Made by a program: the position numbers and the translations under genes. From NCBI RefSeq assembly GCF_009017495.1, contig NZ_CP044990.1:2003001-2067000 (forward strand): a stretch of DNA of 64,000 nt. Direction: 5' to 3'. The DNA is from Deinococcus sp. AJ005. Its GTDB lineage: Bacteria > Deinococcota > Deinococci > Deinococcales > Deinococcaceae. The notes below the pieces were generated by a model. It was not told the DNA's origin, searched no databases, and saw only the letters and a program-made list of their open reading frames with translations. This document shows positions 8,992-19,602 of this stretch, one piece after another (within the stretch, counting starts at the first letter, position 1; each line of letters opens with the position of its first letter).

Positions 8992-9470
8992 CACGGGCGA
9001 ATCCTCCTGAAGCTGGCGTAGTGATCGGCGGTGTAATAGCACTCGGCGGTGCTGGTCACGGGCTGGCCGCCGCACACGATGCGCCGCGCGCCCCGGTCCC
9101 CCTCGCCGGGGGTGGGCACGGTGTATTCGCGGTAGTAGCCGCTGTTCTGCCGGGGCAGGATGCGCTCGCGGTTGCCAAAGGTTACGCCGTCCTTGCTGTA
9201 GCGGAATTTCCCGCCCTGGGAAATGGTCCGCAAAAGCTGCGTGCCCTCACGCGGCAATTCACTGGCATTGACCCAGTTCAGGCCGCTCTGCGGGTCACGG
9301 CTGGCGGTCTGATTCTGCTGGGGCTGTGGGGTCTGGGTTTGCTGAACCTGAGTCTGGGCCGGAGGTTGACTCTGCGCCGTCTCCTGACCCTTGGCAGGCA
9401 GATCGCACGCGGCGAGGAACACAGCCAGCAGGGGGGTCAGGAAAAGGGCGCGGAAGTTCACGTCCCTCAC
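8991..9470 (-). CDS. Secreted/lipid-anchored barnase-type (N1/T1 microbial) ribonuclease
   Basis: N-terminal signal NFRALFLTPLLAVFLAAC carries a lipobox with Asp after Cys, followed by a Gln/Thr/Pro-rich linker (about residues 30-60) and a ribonuclease domain: KFRYSKDGVTFGNRERILP, GYYREYTVPTPGEGDRGARR and YYTADHYASFRRIRP. The Glu of EYTVPTPG, the Arg of RGARR and the His of DHYASF correspond to the catalytic triad of barnase-like RNases. Start is GTG at 9470 or 9461; the former overlaps the end of the upstream gene region (TAGAGTG) and suggests coupling. The adjacent barstar gene protects the producer. Likely use is extracellular RNA degradation or competition. Confidence 0.82.
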   Translation of the reverse strand: MRDVNFRALFLTPLLAVFLAACDLPAKGQETAQSQPPAQTQVQQTQTPQPQQNQTASRDPQSGLNWVNASELPREGTQLLRTISQGGKFRYSKDGVTFGNRERILPRQNSGYYREYTVPTPGEGDRGARRIVCGGQPVTSTAECYYTADHYASFRRIRP

Positions 9471-9471
9471 T

Positions 9472-10464
9472 CTAGAGCGCCCGCGCGTCCAGCCAGATGA
9501 GGAGGTCAGGCATGACCCCAAGCAAACCCTTGTAAGTCTGCTGCTCTAGCGTCATGGTCCGTAGCGCCGCAGCCAGCGCACTGGCCTGGGCTGGGGTTTG
9601 AGCGGCGAGGTGCAGCGGATAAAGGTAGGGCCGGATGGTGAACAGCGCCCCGTGCGCCGCCGGAAAGCCGATCAGCGTCTGCCGCTCCACGCGCAGGAAA
9701 GCTGTATTGGGGTCAAATGGGGCCTCCGCCTCCACGGTACTGGGATGATGGTCCAGCCGATCATCCGGCGCGACACCCCAGGCGAAGCGCACGAAGGGGC
9801 CGCGCCCGATCACCGCGTCCATCAGCCGAGGCGCGGTGGCGTTCATGGGGCCACTGCCCGCCACCGGGGAATGCACCGCCACGAAGTCCCGCCCCAGCTT
9901 GTCGCGGGGGTCCCAGCGCTCCGGTGACAGCACATGCGTGGCTGCCAGCCAGTCGCGCCCAGTCTGCCCGTCACGCGCGATGATGGCGAGGTCTTCCTGT
10001 GCATTCAGGCACAGGAAATCCAGTGCGCCCAGCGGTTCGAGGTCACCACGCAACCCAGCCAGCGGTGCGTCGAAACGGCGCAGGTCCGCCACTCTCCCCC
10101 AGCACAAATCCAGCCGCGCCTCCCAGCCCAGCAGGGAATTGTAAAACGTCTGACCGTCCCAGGTCATCGCCCCGCCACTCTCGGCAGCCAGGGTGCGTGC
10201 GGTGAATTTAAGGGCTGCCCCACGCAGTTCGGGAGACAGGTTCGCCTCGCCCGCGTATTCGTGCAAGGCCCGGCGGTGGGCCGCCCACTTGCTGACCACG
10301 AACCGTTCGTAATCGTCATCCAGCGAGAAGGTGTGCATTTCCGCCGCGCCGTCCTCGCGCCAGGGGATCACCTGACCTGTCGAAGCCGCCCCCAACCGGA
10401 ACAGCCCTGCCGAAACGGTATACATGCCGTTCAGGAAGGGGCGATAAATAGTGGGCGCGGGCAT
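9472..10464 (-). CDS. DUF3445 protein, heme-dependent oxidative N-demethylase-like
   Basis: A 330-residue cytoplasmic protein beginning MPAPTIYRPFLNGMYTVSAG. It matches the DUF3445/HODM family by its opening, DAPLAGLRGDLEPLGALDFL, DWLAATHVLSPERWDPRDKLG, DAVIGRGPFVRFAWGV and LRVERQTLIGFPAAHGALFTIRPYLYPL. Characterised relatives demethylate amines such as dimethylamine using heme and oxygen; the substrate here is unknown. The start at 10464 is chosen because the upstream 15 codons lack family character. It is divergent from hemB, which supplies heme precursors, only 77 bases away, which may be coincidental but is suggestive. Confidence 0.75.
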   Translation of the reverse strand: MPAPTIYRPFLNGMYTVSAGLFRLGAASTGQVIPWREDGAAEMHTFSLDDDYERFVVSKWAAHRRALHEYAGEANLSPELRGAALKFTARTLAAESGGAMTWDGQTFYNSLLGWEARLDLCWGRVADLRRFDAPLAGLRGDLEPLGALDFLCLNAQEDLAIIARDGQTGRDWLAATHVLSPERWDPRDKLGRDFVAVHSPVAGSGPMNATAPRLMDAVIGRGPFVRFAWGVAPDDRLDHHPSTVEAEAPFDPNTAFLRVERQTLIGFPAAHGALFTIRPYLYPLHLAAQTPAQASALAAALRTMTLEQQTYKGLLGVMPDLLIWLDARAL

Positions 10465-10541
10465 GGGGAAATTGTGGCAGATGGAGGGCCGCCCCCTCTC
10501 ACCTTCCAATTCTGGAAACGCGTCCGCGTTAGCCTGAAGCC

Positions 10542-11639
10542 ATGCCTGAACGTCCCCGGCGACTGCGCCGCACCCCCGCCCTGCGCGCCCTGACCCGCGA
10601 AGTCCATCTCAGCCCGGCGCACTTTATCTACCCGATCTTCGTCCATGAACTGCCGGACGAGTCTCCCATCGCATCCATGCCCGGCATCAGTCGCCACAGC
10701 ATTAACGGCGCGGTGGCGCAGGCGCGTGAGGCCCTGCGGCTGGGCGTTCCCAGCGTGATCCTGTTTGGCATTCCTGACCACAAGGACGCACACGGCAGCG
10801 GCGCGTATGCCGAGGATGGCATCATCCAGCGGGCCACGCGCGCGATCAAGGCGGCAGTGCCGGAACTGACGGTCATGGCCGACACCTGCCTGTGCGAGTA
10901 CACCGATCACGGCCACTGCGGCCCGCTGTGCGAGGTGCCCGGCCAGAGCGGCGCGGAAGCATGGACGGTGGACAATGACCGCAGCCTGGAACTGCTGGCC
11001 CTAACCGCTGTTTCGCAGGCCCGCGCAGGGGCCGATGTGGTGGCCCCCAGCGCCATGATGGACGGGCAGGTGGGGGCCATCCGCGCGGCGCTGGACGCGG
11101 CAGGCTTCAGCGATATTCCGATCATGAGCTACGCGGTCAAGTACGCCAGCGCGTATTACGGCCCCTTCCGCGACGCGGCAGGCAGCACCCCCAGCGTGGG
11201 CAACCGCGCCACCTACCAGATGGACCCGGCGGGCGGCCACCGTGAGGCGCTGCGTGAGGCCCGGTTGGATGCCGAGCAGGGCGCGGACACGCTGATGGTC
11301 AAGCCCGCGCTGGCCTACCTGGATGTGGTTCGCCTGCTGCGCGACAATTTTGACCTTCCACTGGTGGTCTACAACGTCAGCGGCGAATATTCGCTGGTCA
11401 AGGCGGCGGCGCAACTGGGCTTCATGGACGAGCGCCGCACCGTACTGGAAAACCTGACCGCCATGCGCCGCGCCGGGGCCGACTCGATCATCACGTACCA
11501 TGCGCTGGACGCTGCCCGCTGGCTGCGCGAGGACGTGTTGCAGGAAGACGCCCTGCGGCCAATTACGGAGCCAACTTTGGAGACAACCCAGGAGACAGTG
11601 ACGTCCACGCAAGACACCGTGCCGGAGAATGGCGCGTGA
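10542..11639 (+). CDS. hemB: Delta-aminolevulinic acid dehydratase (porphobilinogen synthase)
   Basis: Condenses two 5-aminolevulinate molecules to porphobilinogen in heme synthesis. The family is unmistakable: [20 protein letters not shown], the zinc-binding [17 protein letters not shown] with three Cys, [18 protein letters not shown] with the first active Lys, and [14 protein letters not shown] with the Schiff-base Lys. At 365 residues it exceeds the usual ~330, owing to a Thr/Glu-rich tail of about 30 residues ([15 protein letters not shown]) that looks unstructured. The ATG at 10542 fits the family start. The stop overlaps the following phosphatase gene by four bases. Confidence 0.95.
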   Translation: MPERPRRLRRTPALRALTREVHLSPAHFIYPIFVHELPDESPIASMPGISRHSINGAVAQAREALRLGVPSVILFGIPDHKDAHGSGAYAEDGIIQRATRAIKAAVPELTVMADTCLCEYTDHGHCGPLCEVPGQSGAEAWTVDNDRSLELLALTAVSQARAGADVVAPSAMMDGQVGAIRAALDAAGFSDIPIMSYAVKYASAYYGPFRDAAGSTPSVGNRATYQMDPAGGHREALREARLDAEQGADTLMVKPALAYLDVVRLLRDNFDLPLVVYNVSGEYSLVKAAAQLGFMDERRTVLENLTAMRRAGADSIITYHALDAARWLREDVLQEDALRPITEPTLETTQETVTSTQDTVPENGA

Positions 11640-12214
11640 TCTCTTCCTCCAGCCCGAAGCATGAAAACCCTATTCGCGTGGACTGGATTCCCACCGGCCT
11701 GTGGCCCGGACGGCTGGGCCTGACCTTTGCCCCCGGCAAGAAGGGCCGCAGCGTGGTTCAGAAGGGCGTGACGCATGACCGCGACGTGTACGGCGACATG
11801 CAAACCCTGGCGGCAGACGGCGTAAACGTCCTGGCCCCGCTGATTGAGGACTTCGAGTTCGACATGCTGGGCATGGACGGCTACCACGCCGCCGCCGATC
11901 TGAACAATCTGGAAGTCAAGGCCTACGCCATCCCCGATCAACACGCCCCTGGCAAGCGCACCGATTTTGCCGCCTTCATTGACGAACTGATGACCGATCT
12001 GCTGGATGGGCGCGGCGTGGTGGTCCACTGCCGGGGCGGACTGGGCCGCGCGGGACTGGCCGCCGCCTGCCTGCTGGTGCAGGGCGGCATGACAGCGGAC
12101 CGGGCCATCGAACTGGTCAGAGAAACCCGTGACCGCAAGGCCATCGAAACGAGCGAGCAGATGCAATTCGTCCACGACTTCGCAGACGCCCTGCCCGTCC
12201 AGCACCGCTCCTGA
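11636..12214 (+). CDS. Dual-specificity phosphatase-like protein (CDKN3 type)
   Basis: 192 residues, starting with GTG in the GTGA overlap with hemB. The protein opens with [24 protein letters not shown] and has the cysteine phosphatase P-loop [19 protein letters not shown] (C-X5-R with His before Cys) near residue 130, followed by [20 protein letters not shown]. This matches the cyclin-dependent kinase inhibitor 3-like group of protein tyrosine/dual-specificity phosphatases. The general-acid Asp is probably in [10 protein letters not shown]. The target is unknown. Its coupling to hemB is unexplained. Confidence 0.8.
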   Translation: MISSSSPKHENPIRVDWIPTGLWPGRLGLTFAPGKKGRSVVQKGVTHDRDVYGDMQTLAADGVNVLAPLIEDFEFDMLGMDGYHAAADLNNLEVKAYAIPDQHAPGKRTDFAAFIDELMTDLLDGRGVVVHCRGGLGRAGLAAACLLVQGGMTADRAIELVRETRDRKAIETSEQMQFVHDFADALPVQHRS

Positions 12215-12255
12215 AAGCTCCCGCCAGAAGGTGAGCGCCCCTGACATTCAGGCTC

Positions 12256-12792
12256 ATGGCCCCGTCAGGCCCGGCGTTTACACTGAGACTCTCCCCCTTT
12301 CTGCTGAGCGCCGCCTTCGCGGGCGTGCTGGCCTCCTGCGCCCCCACCGTCACCGGCCCGCAGGTGGGCCGCATCGTCAACAGCGTCACCGGGCAGGAGG
12401 GAACCGTCAGCTTTGTGCGCGGCACGCTGCAACCGCGTCTGGGCGATCCTTTCGCCGCCGACAACGCCACCATCCGTATCGGGGGCCAGACCTACAGCGG
12501 GCGCACCGCCATCGTGAACGGCGGGCCAGTCAGTCCCTTGCCCGCTGGCCTGGGTGTCAGCCTGTCGCTGGGCGGCACCGCAGCCATCGGCAGCAACGGC
12601 GCGGTGGGCATCGGCACCCGCGTGGACACCCCTCGTCCGCGCGCCGCCGTGACCCGCAGCGGCAACCTGATCGCCCGCACCGCCAGCGCCCCAGTCCTGA
12701 CCCTGACCTGCACCATTACCGTGGACGAGTCCGAACACGGCATCGGCGAATGCAGCGGCAACGACGGCGTGAAATACGCCCTGCAATTCTGA
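12256..12792 (+). CDS. Hypothetical lipoprotein, 178 aa
   Basis: A signal peptide with lipobox (LSAAFAGVLASC) near residues 12-28 predicts lipid anchoring. The mature part is Gly/Thr-rich with beta-strand character: GRIVNSVTGQEGTVSFVRG, RIGGQTYSGRTAIVNGG, and a C-terminal TCTITVDESEHGIGECSGND that would allow a disulfide. No family is recognised. ATG at 12256 is the only sensible start. It lies 41 bases after the phosphatase gene and may be cotranscribed. Confidence 0.75.
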   Translation: MAPSGPAFTLRLSPFLLSAAFAGVLASCAPTVTGPQVGRIVNSVTGQEGTVSFVRGTLQPRLGDPFAADNATIRIGGQTYSGRTAIVNGGPVSPLPAGLGVSLSLGGTAAIGSNGAVGIGTRVDTPRPRAAVTRSGNLIARTASAPVLTLTCTITVDESEHGIGECSGNDGVKYALQF

Positions 12793-12802
12793 GCCGCAAA
12801 CT

Positions 12803-13159
12803 TTGAATCAGGACCGTCCGGTGATCGTCTGCCTGTGCGGCAGCGTGCGCTTTCTGGACGGGTTCGATGCAGCCTCCCTGGCAGAAACGCTGGCAGGCCG
12901 CATCGTGCTGAGCGTGGGCAGCCACCTCCGCCACGACTCCGACATTTTTGCAGGGCTGACGGCGGCAGAGAAACAGACCGCGCTGGAAAGCCTCGCCGAA
13001 CTCCACCGCCGCAAGATTGATCTGGCCGACGAGATTCTGGTGATCAATGTCGGCGGCTAAGTGGGCGAAACCGCTCAGACAGAAATCGAATATGCACGCG
13101 GGCAGGGCAAAAGGATTCGCTGGCCCGAACTGCAAGAAGGAGGGCGCGGAAAGCCGTAG
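12803..13159 (+). pseudogene. Nucleoside 2-deoxyribosyltransferase-like protein broken by an in-frame TAA
   Basis: The frame starts with TTG at 12803 and reads VIVCLCGSVRFLDGFDAASL (the CGSxRF motif), then LHRRKIDLADEILVINVGG, stops at TAA (13058-13060), and continues in the same frame as VGETAQTEIEYARGQGKRIR to a TAG at 13157-13159. In related short proteins of this family the sequence is LNVGGYIGESTxxEIxYA, so the stop sits exactly where a Tyr codon (TAC or TAT) is expected. A single base change explains it. The substrate of this subfamily is not established. The gene may be dead, or this may be a base error in the assembly. Confidence 0.75.
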
Positions 13160-13170
13160 CCTCCGCGCCC
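13142..13170. terminator. Hairpin between convergent genes, probably bidirectional terminator
   Basis: GGGCGCGGA (13142-13150) and TCCGCGCCC (13162-13170) form a perfect 9-bp stem. It lies between the deoxyribosyltransferase-like pseudogene and sdhB, which converge. T-rich tracts follow on both sides but are not immediate. Confidence 0.6.
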
Positions 13171-13187
13171 CGCTCTGAACTTTTTGC

Positions 13188-13958
<771 letters not shown>

Positions 13959-14013
13959 TTACGTTCCTTTGAGGGAGCTTGCCATGCAGACAGCCCGCCC
14001 CCTCCGTTCTCAA

Positions 14014-15765
<1,752 letters not shown>

Positions 15766-15803
15766 AAGTCAGTTCCGTCCTTTTGGTGCCTGGAGGAGAA
15801 AAA

Positions 15804-16181
<378 letters not shown>

Positions 16182-16182
16182 C

Positions 16183-16539
16183 TCAGTAGCCTCCGATCAG
16201 GCGCGGCAGCAGGGTCCAGGCCGCGTACAGCCCGCTGATCAGGGTAATGACCATCACGCCGTACCACATCTGGCGCTGGTAGGCCACGCCCGCCCCGGTA
16301 AAGTCCATCACAATAATTCGCAGACCATTGAAGGCGTGATACACCACACCCGCCGTGATAAAGACCAGTCCAACGCGAAATCCCGGCCAGTCGTAGGTCT
16401 CGTGAATCGCCATGTAAAACCGCTCACCGAACATGAACGAGCCGATGCTGAAGACATGAATCAGCAGGTAAGCCAGGATTGCGATCCCCGACAGGCGGTG
16501 AAGCAAAAACGCCCATTGCCCCTCTCTTCCCTTGTACAT
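16183..16539 (-). CDS. sdhC: Succinate dehydrogenase cytochrome b subunit C
   Basis: 118 residues; start at ATG 16537-16539 because GGGAGG precedes it and the conserved MYKGREGQWAFLLHRLSGIA begins there. Three hydrophobic segments follow. HRLSG is the quinone-site signature, and VVYHAFNGLRIIVMD contains the heme b ligand His seen in SdhC proteins. First gene of the sdhCDAB operon; a longer upstream frame to 16626 lacks family character and a ribosome binding site. Confidence 0.92.
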   Translation of the reverse strand: MYKGREGQWAFLLHRLSGIAILAYLLIHVFSIGSFMFGERFYMAIHETYDWPGFRVGLVFITAGVVYHAFNGLRIIVMDFTGAGVAYQRQMWYGVMVITLISGLYAAWTLLPRLIGGY

Positions 16540-16818
16540 TCGTTCCTCCCCAGGTTGCCCGTGGGCCTTTAAAACCTGCAACCCACAGCCCGGACTTCTG
16601 CTCGTCTCATATGTTAAGGCGGACATTTTGCCGTGTGGGTAACTAAACTGACCGTTTACTTCGGATGATTTTCAGCTCCCGCAGGATAACACCCGGTCCC
16701 GCAATTCACGTCCCGGCCCAGCCCTGTCGCGGCGGGCGTCCCTGTCACCGCGCGGGGAGCAGGCCCCCAGCAAAGGCCGTTTTCCCGGTGGCGGCGCACA
16801 CGCGCTACTCTGGACCCC

Positions 16819-17145
16819 ATGAGCGATGCCAATCCCTTCAAGACCCCCGAACAGGAGGCCGAATTTACGCGCAAGCTGGTGCTGGGCCTGCTGAGTACCC
16901 TGGAAACCAAGGGGCTGCTGAGTTCACCGGAACTGGACTCGATCCTGCGCGCCGCCCGGCTGGCCGCCTATCCGGTGGCCCCGGCGCGCAACGCCGGTCC
17001 GGCTGGCCCCGGCACCCACTGGGTCAGGCCCGGCCAGCCGTCAAAGGAAATGGACCGCAGCACCCCCATCGGTATTCCTGACGTGCGGGCAGGCGGTAAG
17101 GACGGGAAGGAAAACCCGTTGATGATCGATATGGAACTGGACTGA
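16819..17145 (+). CDS. Hypothetical protein, 108 aa
   Basis: A soluble protein starting MSDANPFKTPEQEAEFTRKL. The first half is helical (LLSTLETKGLLSSPELDSIL), the second half Pro/Gly-rich and probably disordered, ending ENPLMIDMELD. There is no recognised domain. It is divergent from sdhC, with about 280 bases between them. The codon use is typical of the chromosome, which supports a real gene. Confidence 0.65.
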   Translation: MSDANPFKTPEQEAEFTRKLVLGLLSTLETKGLLSSPELDSILRAARLAAYPVAPARNAGPAGPGTHWVRPGQPSKEMDRSTPIGIPDVRAGGKDGKENPLMIDMELD

Positions 17146-17422
17146 GCAAAGGTTGAGGAAAACATGCAGTTCAGTCCCGGACAACTCGATTTCGACAGTC
17201 TTCTGAATGGCATTTCTACCGTTTGAGCATTTGATCGCAGCTTGATAGGCAGTGGTCCGTGAAAAACGGGTTCCGTCTGTGACGTGGTAGAAATCGGCGC
17301 TGTTTCGATTTCTGCACTCCACGCCCGGAACCGGTTTTTCTCCTGCTCACTTTGCTCGGATTTCCAGATGTTTCCGACACCCTCCAATAGAGTCCAGGTC
17401 AGAAAACAATCCAAGCCGCTAA

Positions 17423-18055
17423 TTACAGCGAGATTCCCATGTTCCGCAGCCATTCCAGTGCGATCAGGGTGTGGCCCACGGGCGTCGGATGCACCCGGTC
17501 ATGCGCCCACATCTGCGGCGGCGTGACCTCGCAGGCCGCGTCAAAGGCGGATTGTAAATTCACCAGCGGCGCACCGAACTCGCCCGCCAGTTGCGACACG
17601 ATGGCCGCGTACTGTTCCACCGTCACGCGCATGGGATCGGCGCGGTCTGACTCCACCAGAAAGGGCGCGATCAACACCATTTTGCTGCCCGAGTCGGCGG
17701 CGCGGCCCAGCAACTCGCGCAGGGTGGCGGCGTACTCGTCGGCTGGCACGGCCTCGTCGGGTTGACCGCTGAAGCTGCGCCACACGTCGTTCACGCCAAT
17801 CTTAACGCTGAGCCAGTCGGGGCGCTCGGCCAGCACGTCCCGCTCCCAGCGCTGCGCCAGATGCCGCACCGTATCGCCGCTGACGCCCCGGTTGACCACG
17901 ATCAGATGCCGCTCGGGGTGGCGGGCCAGCAGCAGTTCACGCACCCGCGATGCGTAGCCGTCGCCGTACTCGCCCCCGCCACCCGTGCGCCCCGCGTCAG
18001 TGATGCTGTCTCCGATAAAGACGATTTTCTGGCCCGCTTTCAGTTCCGTGTTCAT
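17423..18055 (-). CDS. SGNH/GDSL-type hydrolase (esterase/lysophospholipase-like)
   Basis: 210 residues with all four SGNH blocks: block I KIVFIGDSITDAGRTG (catalytic Ser), block II VVNRGVSGDTVRHL (Gly), block III VKIGVNDVWRSF (Asn), and block V AHDRVHPTPVGH (Asp and His). No signal peptide, so a cytoplasmic esterase acting on acylated sugars or lipids is likely; the substrate cannot be told. Its ATG overlaps the stop of the ROK-kinase remnant (ATGA), so the two formed an operon before the kinase decayed. A sugar deacetylase role alongside a sugar kinase would fit but is inference. Confidence 0.88.
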   Translation of the reverse strand: MNTELKAGQKIVFIGDSITDAGRTGGGGEYGDGYASRVRELLLARHPERHLIVVNRGVSGDTVRHLAQRWERDVLAERPDWLSVKIGVNDVWRSFSGQPDEAVPADEYAATLRELLGRAADSGSKMVLIAPFLVESDRADPMRVTVEQYAAIVSQLAGEFGAPLVNLQSAFDAACEVTPPQMWAHDRVHPTPVGHTLIALEWLRNMGISL

Positions 18056-18870
18056 GTCCGTTCCTCACTATGCAGCTTTCCATTGCCCAGCGCCGCCGCG
18101 CCCAGCAGCGCCGAGGCTTCAAAATGCGTCGTCAACTGGCAGGAGACGCCCTGCCGGGCGGCCTCCAGAGTGGACTGAAAATTTTTCCAGGCCCGCGCCA
18201 CGTTGCCGCCGAATACCACGGCGTCGGGCCGAAATTGGGCCACCCAGGGGGCCAGGATACCGCCCAGATGCGTGCCGAGTGCCGCGTAGACTGCCAGCGC
18301 CCGCGCGTCTCCAGCGTCGGGCAGGGCAGCAATTCCGGCGGCACTGGCACTGTATTCCTCATGACGAGAGGATTGGTAGGCCCGCCTCATGGCCTAACCA
18401 GAGGCGAAATCTTCAGCAATTCCACCCCCATACGGGACGTTCCACAGCTCGCCGTCCGGGGGTACATCTGGGCCAGACGTGAGCACCTGCCCACCCGCCA
18501 CGAAGCCGGAGCCGAGGCCCGTTCCCAGCGTGACACCGATGACCCGCCCGGTTCTCCGCGCCGCGCCGCCCCACCACTCGCCCAACGTGAACAGGTCCGC
18601 GTCGTTGCCGAAGGCGAGCGGCACCCCGTCCAGTACCGTTCCCGTCCAGCAGTCCTGCAAGCCGCCGCGCACATTGACGCCGTGCAGGGCGGCGAATTTA
18701 TGGGTCATCCATGACACGCCCGCCGCGTGATCAAAGGGACTGGGCACGGCAATGCCAATGCGGGCAGTCATCCCGTCCCCGCCCAGCGCCTCCAGTGCGG
18801 CGGCGGCCCAGGCGTTCAGCAGAGCGTCCGCGCTGGCGTTTGGGTCTACGGTGCGGTGAACTTCGCCGGG
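18052..18870 (-). pseudogene. ROK-family sugar kinase, N-terminus lost and in-frame TAG
   Basis: The recognisable part begins VHRTVDPNASADALLNAW near 18870 and continues IGIAVPSPFDHAAGVSW, VPLAFGNDADLFTLGEWWG and VIGVTLGTGLGSGFVAGG to EDFASG, then TAG (18394-18396). The same frame continues AMRRAYQSSRHEEYSASAAG, FRPDAVVFGGNVARAWKNF and HFEASALLGAAALG to the stop at 18052. These are the sugar/phosphate-binding and C-terminal parts of ROK kinases. The first ~35 residues, with the DxGGT phosphate loop, are gone; the sequence runs into an ABC transporter remnant of opposite polarity. It is therefore not functional as it stands. Confidence 0.82.
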
Positions 18871-19602
18871 GAGGACCGTGCGCATGTGCGCTACGGCGAC
18901 GGCGTAGACAACCTGAATCTGGAGGTCCGGCCCGGCGAAACCATTGCTCTCGTCGGTCCCTCGGGACCGGGCAAGAGTACCGTGATCAACCTGCTGATCG
19001 GCTTTCTGCGCCCCGGCAGCGGGCAGATTCTGCTGGACAGTCAGGACATGGCGGGGCTGGACCTGCGGACCTACTGCTAGCACCTGTCCGTGGTGCCGCA
19101 GGAAACCCTGCTGTTTGACGGCAGTGTGCGCGACAACATCCTGTACGGCACCGAGGGGCTGCCCGACGGAAGGCTGGAGCAGGTATTGGCCGACGCCCAC
19201 ATTCAGGCGTTTCTGGCCGATCTACCAGAAGGTCTGGACACCCGCTTGGGCGAACACGGGGCCAGACTGTCGAGCGGGCAAAAGCAGCGCATCGCCATCG
19301 CCCGCGCCCTAGTACGTGATTCGCGCGTGCTGATTCTGGACGAGGCCACCAGCGCTCTGGACAGCGTCTCTGAACACCTGATCCAGAACGCCCTGTCCCG
19401 GTTGCTGCTCGGGCGCACCTGCTTCGTGGTGGCCCACCGCCTCAGCACCGTGGCCCGCGCAGACCGCATCGTGGTCATGGAGCGGGGCCGCATCGCCGAG
19501 GTCGGCACGCACGCCGAACTGCTGGAACGGGGCGGTCTGTACGCGCTTCGGCGTCAGGCTAGAGGAGGGGGGCGCGGACAGTTGGGTGGAACAGCACCGT
19601 AG
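18870..19602 (+). pseudogene. ABC exporter ATPase domain remnant, membrane domain lost and in-frame TAG
   Basis: Only the nucleotide-binding half of an MsbA/MDR-type exporter remains: HVRYGDGVDNLNLEVRPGE, Walker A GPSGPGKST (Pro where Ala or Ser is normal), LRTYC then TAG (19078-19080), and in the same frame HLSVVPQETLLFDGSVRDNI, signature LSSGQKQRIAIARAL, Walker B VLILDEATSALD and the switch His in VVAHRLSTVARAD. The transmembrane domain (about 330 residues) is missing. The break point near 18870 joins it to the ROK remnant. The 3' end overlaps the convergent GAF-BTAD gene by 49 bases. Confidence 0.85.

Noticed and set aside
18868..19200. Minus-strand N-terminal extension of the ROK kinase remnant
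   Set aside because: It is the antisense of the ABC ATPase domain; the true kinase N-terminus is absent.
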